DNA from: Phycisphaeraceae bacterium
Lineage (GTDB): Bacteria > Planctomycetota > Phycisphaerae > Phycisphaerales > Phycisphaeraceae
Reading direction: 5' to 3'
Assembly: GCA_007119405.1 (NCBI GenBank)
Contig: SKPT01000320.1
Span: 1 to 5,443, forward strand
DNA: 5,443 nt
In this document: positions 1-5,443 of the stretch, piece after piece
Layout: each line of letters begins with the position of its first letter
How positions within the stretch are numbered: the stretch's first letter is position 1
The notes under the pieces: model-generated
What the model saw: the letters and a program-made list of their open reading frames with translations, nothing else
Databases searched by the model: none
What the model was told of the DNA's origin: nothing
Translations under genes and position numbers: made by a program

Positions 1-1284
1 CACCACCTCACCGCCGGTGACCGCGCTCACGTCCGAGTCGAAGGAAGTCTGCTCGACGCCGCCGACCTGCGTACGCTCGACGAGCTCGCCGGTCGAGAGC
101 AGGTACCCGGCCTGGACGCGATGCGCCTCCACGATCAGCCGGCCGCCGTTGAGCACGATCGCGTCGGCGCGCTGCGTCACGGCGAGGGTGCCGTCGTCGG
201 CCAGGTCGGCGTCGATGGCGCCGACGTGCATGGTGAAGTCGCCGCCACCCTGGCCGTCGGCGTCGGCGATGAAGGCGGCCTGCGGGGCGTCGAGCAGGTT
301 CAGCTCCCGGTTGTCCATGGGCGCCAGCGCGATGCGGCCGTGCGATTGGATCTCGAAGCCCGCCTGCCGCGACGCCAGGGCCTCGAGCCCGGCCTGGCTG
401 AGCGTCTGCCCGGTGCCGCCGGCGGCGATGGCGATGTCGCTTTCCGAGGCGAAGGTGATCTCGCGCTGAGCCGGCACCACCTCCTGGGTGTCGAGCTGGT
501 CCAGCCCGGCCACGAGGCTGGCGAAGTCGCCCGCGGCGAGGGAGACGCGTTGGGCATCGACATCGAGGCCCGGGCCGTCGTCCTGGGTCATGGTGACGGT
601 GTTGTCGGCGTCGACGCGCTCCAGGCGCACGTGCACGTGTCCGTCGCGCCGCCCGATCAGCACCTGGTTGCCCGCGACGAGCGCGGCCGTGCCGCCGGGG
701 ACCGTGATGGTGCCCAGCGCTTCGATGCGTCGGCCGATCAGGGCCACGATCGCGTCGGGGTCGGGCTCGGCGATCATCGAGATCATGGCGTCGGGCTGGA
801 CCACGACGTCGCCGGCGATGTCGGTGAAGCGGTCGATGCCCTCGAGGAAGTCGGCGTCGGCGATGTGGCCGGCGGCGGCGTAGAGCCCGCCGACGTTCAC
901 CATGGCCCCGGGGCCGAAGACGATGCCCTCGGGGTTGACGAGGTAGATGATGCCGTTGGCTTGAAGCCGGCCGAAGATTTCACTGGGGTTGGAGCCGGTG
1001 ACGCGGTTGAGCGCCGCGGCGCCGGCGCTGGGCTGGTCGAACTCGACGACGTGGTTGGCGCCGATGTCAAAGTTCTGCCAGTTGATGATGGCGCGGTTGG
1101 ACGCCTGCTCGATGCGGGTGGTGCCCGGGTCCGGGCGGATGACCGTCGCGTCACCGGCGACGACCTGCTCGCCGCCGGGGCTGGACGGCTGGGCGTCGAT
1201 GCCCGGGGCGAGCGTCGCGATCGCCACGGCGGCGGCGATCGTCCGCGTCCAGGTCCGCCGTGGGCATTGCCGTGTCAGCCGCAT
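1..1284 (-). CDS. TpsA-type exoprotein with filamentous haemagglutinin N-terminal (TPS) domain, 5' part; 3' end outside window
   Basis: Secreted partner of a two-partner secretion system, expected to be exported by Sec, recognised by the neighbouring transporter and released or displayed at the surface as a beta-helix. Read from ATG at 1284, the frame stays open for 428 codons to base 1, so the stop lies beyond the window. Residues 1-31 look like a signal peptide: an Arg-rich start, hydrophobic core IAAAVAIATLAPG, cleavage probably after GIDA. Residues about 35-270 match the TPS (haemagglutination activity) domain: INWQNFDIG (67-75), VEFDQPS (80-86), ALNRVTG (91-97) and IIYLVNPEGIVFGPGA (112-127), where NPEGI corresponds to the family motif NPNG(I/M). 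The other family motif, NPNL, is replaced by NPSE (99-102). Residues 271-428 are Gly/Ala/Asp-rich, as in the start of a beta-helical shaft. The only Cys is in the signal peptide, there is no Lys, and the mature part is acidic (about 55 Asp+Glu against 21 Arg). The start is fixed by a strong ribosome binding site. Adhesin, haemolysin or other role cannot be told from this end. Confidence 0.93.
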   Translation of the reverse strand, partial: MRLTRQCPRRTWTRTIAAAVAIATLAPGIDAQPSSPGGEQVVAGDATVIRPDPGTTRIEQASNRAIINWQNFDIGANHVVEFDQPSAGAAALNRVTGSNPSEIFGRLQANGIIYLVNPEGIVFGPGAMVNVGGLYAAAGHIADADFLEGIDRFTDIAGDVVVQPDAMISMIAEPDPDAIVALIGRRIEALGTITVPGGTAALVAGNQVLIGRRDGHVHVRLERVDADNTVTMTQDDGPGLDVDAQRVSLAAGDFASLVAGLDQLDTQEVVPAQREITFASESDIAIAAGGTGQTLSQAGLEALASRQAGFEIQSHGRIALAPMDNRELNLLDAPQAAFIADADGQGGGDFTMHVGAIDADLADDGTLAVTQRADAIVLNGGRLIVEAHRVQAGYLLSTGELVERTQVGGVEQTSFDSDVSAVTGGEVV

Positions 1285-1287
1285 GGG

Positions 1288-1294
1288 TCACCTC
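1288..1294 (-). promoter_or_regulatory. Ribosome binding site of the downstream exoprotein gene
   Basis: On the minus strand the sequence reads GAGGTGA, then CCC, then the ATG at 1284. It matches seven bases of the Shine-Dalgarno consensus GGAGGTGA, with six bases between the GAGG core and the start codon. It lies in the 29-base gap after the transporter stop. It decides the start of the exoprotein and supports independent, efficient initiation on a shared transcript. It is much stronger than the site in front of the transporter, which fits a secreted product needed in excess over its transporter. Confidence 0.75.
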
Positions 1295-1313
1295 GCTGCC
1301 GAGCGGTCGGCGG

Positions 1314-3218
1314 TCAGTAGATCAGGGTCAACACGAAGTGCAGGCGGTTGTCGCCCGCGTCGTCGGGGCCGGCGTCGCGCAGGGCCACGCCCCAGTCGCC
1401 GCGCACGCTCACGTTGTGGCGCAGCAGCAGCTCCAGCCCGACGCCGGTGCCCACGAGCGTCTCGTGGCGCTCGAACGGGCTGCGGCGGTCGGTGGTCCAG
1501 ACGCGGCCGGCGTCGATGAAGGCCCGGAAGATGAGGTCCCAGTCGGGTCGGCCGTACACCGCCTCGGGGGCGATGCGGAACGGCCGGCCGAAGATCGGCG
1601 TCTCGTCCGGGTCGCGCGGGTGCAGCAGGCGCGGGATGTGCAGGCGGTACTCGGCGGTGGCGATCAAAGCGTGGTCGCCGGCGACGATCGCCTCGTCGTA
1701 GCCGCGCACCGAGTAGCGTCCGCCGGCGACGTGCTGGAACTGGGGGACGAGGCGATGGCCGAACGCCGTCTGGGCGCGGAGCTGAAACGCCAGCTCGTGG
1801 GCGAGCGTCGAGCTGCCGGGCGTCTGCGGGTCGCGCCAGGCCGGACCGTGGATCACCGGCTCGAGGAAGAAGGCGTAGCTGGCTTCGCCGGCGAGAAGGG
1901 TGAAGGTCTCGTCGCGGCTGCGGATGTTGGTGCGGCCGAGCCCGGCCATGCCGTCGGCGTCGCTGCCGGCGATCGCGGCGAGATTGTGCGCCAGCTCCAG
2001 GCTGGCGAAGGCGCGGTCGATCTCGCGCTGTCGCTCCAGTTGCACGCCGAGGTAGGGCAGGAGGAAGCCCTCGCGTTCGTCGGCGAGGAAGCTGTCGACA
2101 CCGATGCGGCGGTAGCGCAGGCCGGCGACCAGGTCGACAAAGAGCTCGCGCTGCTGGTGGAGGTTGTGGATCAGCTCGCCGCCGAGCGTCCACTCGTCGC
2201 CGCGGAAGTCCTCGCCGGGCAGGCCGACGTCGCTGGCACGGAACTCGCTGTAGGTGCCCAAGACGCGGTAGCGCAGGCGGTCGGTTTTCGGCAGCGGCGC
2301 TTCGTAGGAGGCGAGCACGGCGTGCATGCGGTCGAAGCCGGCGGTCAGGTAGTCGAGGCTGAGGATGTCGTCGTTGTTGGTGAGCTGGTTGTGGATGAAC
2401 CCGAAGCGTTGCCGCCAGCGGCGGGTGGCGCGGGTGCCGGTGTTGGCGAGCTGGAAGTAGGCCAGCCACGGCCGGCGCTCGGTCACGAGGAAGTCCAGCC
2501 CGACGTCGCCGGCGACCTCGCCGCGGCTGACGGCCACGTCCACGCGCCGGCCCGGGTGACGGTTCAGGCGAAAGAGATAGGCGTCGAGCTCGTCCTGGCG
2601 CAGGACGTCGCCCTCCTGCTCGCCGTCGCGGCCGGCCAGGGGCGATCGCTGGGCAATGCGCTCATGGGCGGGCAGGTTCTCACGCGTCGGCGCGTCGGCG
2701 AAGCGTTCGCCGTGAGCGACCGTGCGCACCGGACCGACCGTGGCGGTGAGCACCACCAGCTCCAGCGCGCCTTGCTCGCCGGGGCGCAGGTCCACGAGCT
2801 GTTCGTCGCGCTGGACGATGTGGTTCTCGGAGGGCAGGACGCGCACCCCCAGCAGCCCACGCTGCGACAGTGCCTCGACCACCTGCGAGGCGATGACGCG
2901 CAGCGCCGAGGCGTGGTAGGCCCGCGCCTGGCCGTCGGAAAGCTCGGCCAGCGTGAAACGCTCGACGCGCTGGGCATCGTCCTGCCGCGGGTCGACGAAC
3001 AGATCGCCAATCACGCCGAGCTCGAAACGGTGTTCATAGACGTCGGCCAGCTCGGGCTGGCGCGGCCGATCCTGCCGGTAGCTGAGCACGAACTCGTTGA
3101 TGGAGAAGGTCGCCGCGTGGGCCGCGCCCGCGGCGGCGAGCACGAGCCCCGCCGCGGCGAGCCTCACCAGCGACAGCAAGCCCCGCCGCGGCGCCGATTC
3201 GCACTGATCGTCGGTCAT
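1314..3218 (-). CDS. TpsB-type outer-membrane transporter, ShlB/FhaC/HecB family (two POTRA domains plus 16-strand barrel)
   Basis: Outer-membrane channel of a two-partner secretion system, Omp85 superfamily; it binds the TPS domain of its exoprotein in the periplasm and threads the chain outward. The protein is 634 residues, slightly longer than usual for the family (roughly 550-600). Residues 1-35 are a signal peptide ending GAAHA before ATF. Residues about 37-158 have the size and pattern of a first POTRA domain, and about 159-250 of a second, ending in LNRHPGRRVDV (218-228), the familiar N-x-HP-x-R element before the barrel. The barrel runs from about 250 to the C-terminal aromatic residue (LHFVLTLIY). 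The Omp85 loop-6 motif VRGY is at 504-507, and its usual partner F-x-D-x-G is FIDAG at 567-571, so the Arg505-Asp569 lock is present. The start at 3218 is chosen for the signal peptide; only a weak AAGG (3225-3228) precedes it, six bases upstream. Transcription probably starts at the promoter at 3286-3315 and runs on into the exoprotein gene 29 bases downstream. The single Cys (residue 6) is in the signal peptide. There is little linker between signal peptide and POTRA 1. Confidence 0.95.
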   Translation of the reverse strand: MTDDQCESAPRRGLLSLVRLAAAGLVLAAAGAAHAATFSINEFVLSYRQDRPRQPELADVYEHRFELGVIGDLFVDPRQDDAQRVERFTLAELSDGQARAYHASALRVIASQVVEALSQRGLLGVRVLPSENHIVQRDEQLVDLRPGEQGALELVVLTATVGPVRTVAHGERFADAPTRENLPAHERIAQRSPLAGRDGEQEGDVLRQDELDAYLFRLNRHPGRRVDVAVSRGEVAGDVGLDFLVTERRPWLAYFQLANTGTRATRRWRQRFGFIHNQLTNNDDILSLDYLTAGFDRMHAVLASYEAPLPKTDRLRYRVLGTYSEFRASDVGLPGEDFRGDEWTLGGELIHNLHQQRELFVDLVAGLRYRRIGVDSFLADEREGFLLPYLGVQLERQREIDRAFASLELAHNLAAIAGSDADGMAGLGRTNIRSRDETFTLLAGEASYAFFLEPVIHGPAWRDPQTPGSSTLAHELAFQLRAQTAFGHRLVPQFQHVAGGRYSVRGYDEAIVAGDHALIATAEYRLHIPRLLHPRDPDETPIFGRPFRIAPEAVYGRPDWDLIFRAFIDAGRVWTTDRRSPFERHETLVGTGVGLELLLRHNVSVRGDWGVALRDAGPDDAGDNRLHFVLTLIY

Positions 3219-3258
3219 GGCAGGCCTTGATTAAAGAGCTGATCTCGAGCGGGGCCGG

Positions 3259-3270
3259 CGGCGATCGCCG
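3259..3270. other. 12-base perfect palindrome in the transporter leader
   Basis: CGGCGATCGCCG is a perfect palindrome lying about 10-20 bases downstream of the predicted transcription start and about 40 bases before the transporter ATG. It could be a regulator site or a short leader structure. In DNA this GC-rich a chance palindrome of this size is not rare, so no function is claimed. Confidence 0.25.
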
Positions 3271-3285
3271 CGTCGGGCGGGCATG

Positions 3286-3315
3286 AAAATAAGCACAACC
3301 CCCACGTCGTGTCAA
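3286..3315 (-). promoter_or_regulatory. Sigma70-type promoter for the transporter-exoprotein operon
   Basis: On the minus strand a perfect -35 box TTGACA (3310-3315) is followed by an 18-base spacer and a -10 box TATTTT (3286-3291, four of six consensus bases). Transcription would start near 3279, giving a leader of about 60 bases before the ATG at 3218. The surrounding bases (about 3281-3330) are clearly richer in A and T than the rest of the window. The inverted repeat CACG-T-CGTG (3303-3311) overlaps the inner edge of the -35 box and could be a small operator, though it is too short to press. The promoter sits between the end of the upstream exoprotein gene and the transporter, so it separates the two transcription units. 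Confidence 0.65.
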
Positions 3316-3330
3316 GGTTTTCCTGATGAT

Positions 3331-3350
3331 CGCCCGCTGGAGGCCGGGCG
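3331..3350 (-). terminator. Weak candidate terminator hairpin after the upstream exoprotein gene
   Basis: CGCCCG (3345-3350) and CGGGCG (3331-3336) can pair as a six-base, all-GC stem around an eight-base loop, about 32 bases after the stop at 3382. It is followed on the transcript by ATCATCAGG and not by a run of U, so it is not a standard intrinsic terminator. Its only support is position, between a gene end and a new promoter. Termination could equally depend on Rho. Confidence 0.25.
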
Positions 3351-3381
3351 GCGTGCGCGTGGCGTGGCCGGTGCGGCGCGG

Positions 3382-5443
3382 TCAACTGCTCGGCAGCGTG
3401 GGCGCCTCGGGTTGCGCGGCGGGCACGAAGATTTGCTCAAACTCTGCCAGTCGCAGCGCCTCGGGCATGACGCGCTGGAGGATCTCGCGCCGGGCGGTGC
3501 GGTGCTCGGAAGGGGTCAGGCCCACGCGATCCAGGTGACGCAGCACCTCGGCGATGGCGGCGATGTCCCGGCGGGCCTCGTGCTGCTCGTCGGCCAGGTA
3601 GCGGTGGAAGGCGGCCGAGTCGTAATCGCCGACCTGCTCGATGTGGGTGTAGAGGGCGCCGGTGATGCTGTCGCGGATCTGCTGGTAGCGGCCGGTGTGT
3701 GGGTCGTCCGGGTCCTGGAGGAAGGTCTGGCGGTAGGCGTCCAGCACGCGGCGCAGGGCGCGGAGGTCCAGGCGCGAGACGGCCACGCGCGTCAGGCCCT
3801 GCTCGTCGGGCAGGTCCAGGTAGCGCATCGCCCCCCGCAGCCGGGCGCGCCGCTCCTCGGCCGTGAGCTGACGCGGCACGATGCCCATGAGCACCAGGAT
3901 CTCGGCGTCGGCCTCGTCCAGCTCCAGCTCCACGTCGGCCGGGGCTTCATCCTGCTCCGCATCGCCCAGGGCCGGGGCCGCGGGCAACGTCGGGGGCAGC
4001 TCGATGGTGGTGTTGATGATCACCTGCCCCCGGTCGCTGAGGATCAGTTGCGTGGTGCCCGGCGGGGCGAGGCTGATGGTCCGCGCGTCGATGCGCACGC
4101 CGTCGGCCTGGGAGAAGCTCTGGCCGGTCCAGCTCTGCACCGGCTCGAAGGTGAAGGCGCTGCCGCCGGCGGCGCGGATCGTCACCACGCCGGGGTTGGC
4201 CTGGGCGCCTTGCAGCGTCACGTGGCCGCGCGTGTTGACCACGAAGCTGCCGGCGGGGACGTGGACGTTGGACAGGACGATGGCGCCGGTGGCGGCGTCG
4301 AGCAGGATCGAGCCGGTCGCGCCCGGGGCGAACCCGAGCGTGTCGTGGCGATCGATGAGGATCTGCCCGCCGCCGCTGCGCAGCTCCAGGTCGCCGTCGC
4401 CGGTGCGCACGATCGTCGGCGTCGCGGCCGTGCCCGTCTGCGGTGTGCGCAGGGAGATGTCGCCGCCGGCGGAGACGATGCGTGTGCGGCCGGCGGCGCC
4501 GGGCCTGAGCGTGATGTGGCCGTCGCCGGCCGTGGCTTCGAGGGCGATGCGGCCGGTGGCGAAAACGTCGCCGAGTTCGAGGCCTGCGGCGGTCAGGAGC
4601 AGCTCCTGGAGCGGGCGGCCGCTGGTGCCGGCGGTGCCGGCCAGGCTCAGCTCACCCGTGGCCAGCAGGTGCACGGCCGCGGCGAACAGGTCGCCGGCGA
4701 TCGACAGGTCGCCGTCGGCGTTGATCGCCAGGTTGGCGCCGTCGAGCTCGGCGACGTGCACGTCGCCGCCGGCGGTGAAGGCGATGTCGCCGGCGAGGAT
4801 GTGGTCGGTGATCGTCACGTCGCCGACGGCATCGACGCTCAGCGAGCCCGCCTGCTCGACGCGGCCGAGGGTCACGGCCTGGCCGGCGACGGCCACCGCA
4901 CCGGGCGTGGCGATGGTGCCCAGGGTCAGGTCGCGCCCGGTCAGCGACACGCCGGCCGCGCCGGCGTGCAGGCTCGTGCCCGCGGCGTCGAGGTCGCCGA
5001 TCTCGGCGATGAACGCGGCGACGTCGGTCATGTCCGCGAGCGTCAGCAGCGCGTCGTTGGGCGCGGCGATGTGCAGCTCGGCCGCGGGCGCGTCGATCGA
5101 GCCGAGCAGCTCGATGCGGTCGCCGTGGTGGGTCAGATCGAGTCGCGGCCCGCCGACGGTGACGGTGCCGTCGAGGCTCAGCGTGCCGCCGCCGACGTTG
5201 ATCGCCTCGTCGCCGCCGCGCAGGTGCAGCGTCTGGCCGGCGGCGAGCGTGAGCGAGCCGGCGGTGGTGACGCTGCCGGCGGTCAGGTGGCCGGTGGCCG
5301 CGGCGTGGAGGCTGGTCAGTGGTCGGCTGGCGCTGCCGAGCTGACCCTGGAGCAGGAGCGAGCCCGCCGCGGCGTCGAGCGTTGCGGCGCCGGCGAACAC
5401 GTCGCCGCCGATGACCATGTCGCCGGCCGTGGCACCGGCGTCG
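3382..5443 (-). CDS. Large FHA-like beta-helical exoprotein (TpsA-type), 3' part; 5' end outside window
   Basis: C-terminal 686 codons of a large secreted protein. The frame is still open at base 5443, and the in-frame ATG at 5418 lies inside repeat sequence, so it is not the start. Counting from that Met, residues 1 to about 470 are Gly/Ala/Asp-rich with short alternating hydrophobic strands (for example GSLTLAAGQ, GDVHVAELDG, GDLELRSGGG), the pattern of filamentous haemagglutinin-type right-handed beta-helices, and they contain an internal repeat. Residues about 473-505 form a proline-containing, strongly acidic linker. Residues about 505-665 change character: Arg/Glu/Leu-rich and mostly helical (LTAEERRARLRGAMRYLDL, ALRRVLDAYRQTFL, IAAIAEVLRHLDRVGL), then a short Pro/Ser tail to the TGA. 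There is no Cys and no Lys. No autotransporter barrel is present, which fits export by a separate TpsB. No toxin motif such as VENN and no small immunity-like gene follows, so a contact-dependent inhibition CdiA is unlikely. Classification as TpsA rests on shaft and context, because the TPS domain would lie outside the window; a large beta-helical surface protein exported another way remains possible. Confidence 0.85.
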   Translation of the reverse strand, partial: DAGATAGDMVIGGDVFAGAATLDAAAGSLLLQGQLGSASRPLTSLHAAATGHLTAGSVTTAGSLTLAAGQTLHLRGGDEAINVGGGTLSLDGTVTVGGPRLDLTHHGDRIELLGSIDAPAAELHIAAPNDALLTLADMTDVAAFIAEIGDLDAAGTSLHAGAAGVSLTGRDLTLGTIATPGAVAVAGQAVTLGRVEQAGSLSVDAVGDVTITDHILAGDIAFTAGGDVHVAELDGANLAINADGDLSIAGDLFAAAVHLLATGELSLAGTAGTSGRPLQELLLTAAGLELGDVFATGRIALEATAGDGHITLRPGAAGRTRIVSAGGDISLRTPQTGTAATPTIVRTGDGDLELRSGGGQILIDRHDTLGFAPGATGSILLDAATGAIVLSNVHVPAGSFVVNTRGHVTLQGAQANPGVVTIRAAGGSAFTFEPVQSWTGQSFSQADGVRIDARTISLAPPGTTQLILSDRGQVIINTTIELPPTLPAAPALGDAEQDEAPADVELELDEADAEILVLMGIVPRQLTAEERRARLRGAMRYLDLPDEQGLTRVAVSRLDLRALRRVLDAYRQTFLQDPDDPHTGRYQQIRDSITGALYTHIEQVGDYDSAAFHRYLADEQHEARRDIAAIAEVLRHLDRVGLTPSEHRTARREILQRVMPEALRLAEFEQIFVPAAQPEAPTLPSS
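4498..4704 (-). repeat. Internal protein repeat, copy 2, in the upstream exoprotein
   Basis: Residues 239-307 (from the Met at 5418) align with residues 2-69: SIAGDLFAAAVHLLATGELSL here against VIGGDVFAGAATL and SLLL there, then GTAGTSGRPLQEL against GQLGSASRPLTSL, and a closing HITLRPG against LHLRGG. The copies start about 237 residues apart and differ by only small gaps. It is probably a beta-helix module with a shared turn motif G-x-x-G-x-x-x-RPL-x-x-L. Confidence 0.6.
5212..5415 (-). repeat. Internal protein repeat, copy 1, in the upstream exoprotein
   Basis: Partner of the module at 4498-4704, covering residues 2-69 counted from the Met at 5418. It shares the opening GDVF/GDLF-A and the RPL-x-x-L turn. 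The eight codons upstream (DAGATAGD) continue the same style, so further copies probably lie beyond the window edge. Confidence 0.6.

Noticed and set aside
121..1320. 399-codon open frame on the plus strand over the second exoprotein gene
   Set aside because: Again the exact antisense triplet frame, with a low-complexity Val/Gly/Asp/Arg product. The minus strand encodes a clear TPS domain in this interval.
1288..2469. 393-codon minus-strand frame overlapping the transporter
   Set aside because: Shifted frame of the transporter gene with an Arg/Pro/Ala-rich, low-complexity product and no plausible start signal.
1260..3230. 656-codon open frame on the plus strand lying almost exactly over the transporter gene
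   Set aside because: It uses the same codon triplets as the transporter, read antisense. In GC-rich genes TTA, CTA and TCA codons are rare, so this antisense frame stays open by chance. Its product has no recognisable domain, while the minus strand has a signal peptide, VRGY and the F-x-D-x-G motif.
3034..3315. 93-codon minus-strand frame spanning the intergenic region and transporter start
   Set aside because: Its start overlaps the predicted -35 box and its second half is the transporter signal-peptide region in another frame, giving an Arg/Gly-rich tract. It has no supporting motif.
3382..4000. Possible CdiA-type toxin tip at the end of the first exoprotein
   Set aside because: No VENN-like motif, no Cys, and no small immunity gene downstream: the next feature is a promoter and the transporter gene. 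The acidic linker and helical domain do not resemble a known toxin by eye.
3881..5344. 487-codon open frame on the plus strand over the first exoprotein gene
   Set aside because: Ser/Pro/Ala/Arg-rich translation with no domain, typical of a shadow frame in repetitive GC-rich DNA. The opposite strand has regular beta-helix repeats.
5416..5418. In-frame ATG as the start of the first exoprotein
   Set aside because: The frame is open to the window edge with the same repeat-style residues upstream, no ribosome binding site and no signal peptide after the Met. It is an internal methionine.

Overview
The window carries most of a two-partner secretion (TPS, type Vb) locus. All coding is on the minus strand, so it reads from high to low coordinates. 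There are three genes: the 3' part of a large beta-helical exoprotein (5443 down to 3382, its start lies outside the window), a complete FhaC/ShlB-type outer-membrane transporter (3218 down to 1314), and the 5' part of a second exoprotein with a clear signal peptide and TPS domain (1284 down to the window edge, its end lies outside).

Organism: a Gram-negative bacterium with very GC-rich DNA, since the system needs an outer membrane. The three proteins have GC-rich codons, almost no lysine (one Lys in about 1,750 residues) and no cysteine outside the signal peptides. A planctomycete of the Phycisphaerae type or a GC-rich proteobacterium would both fit. I lean weakly to the former, from a general recollection of similar large FHA-like proteins, and the sequence cannot settle it. 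The lysine depletion and the acidity of the second exoprotein would also suit a halophile.

Layout and regulation: the first exoprotein gene ends at 3382. A 163-base gap follows, holding a weak GC-rich hairpin, a strong sigma70-type promoter (TTGACA, 18-base spacer, TATTTT) and a leader of about 60 bases. This promoter should start a new transcript reading the transporter and, 29 bases after its stop, the second exoprotein, which has a near-consensus ribosome binding site. Transporter and second exoprotein therefore look like an operon in B-then-A order, while the first exoprotein belongs to an upstream transcript.

How they work together (inferred from the TPS family): each exoprotein crosses the inner membrane by Sec, its N-terminal TPS domain docks on the periplasmic POTRA domains of the transporter, and the chain is threaded through the barrel and folds outside as a beta-helix. 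Whether the one transporter serves both exoproteins is open. The first exoprotein ends in an acidic, proline-containing linker and a helical domain of about 160 residues, the least explained protein segment here. No RNA gene, mobile element or CRISPR array was seen. The longest non-coding stretch is the 163-base gap, described below.
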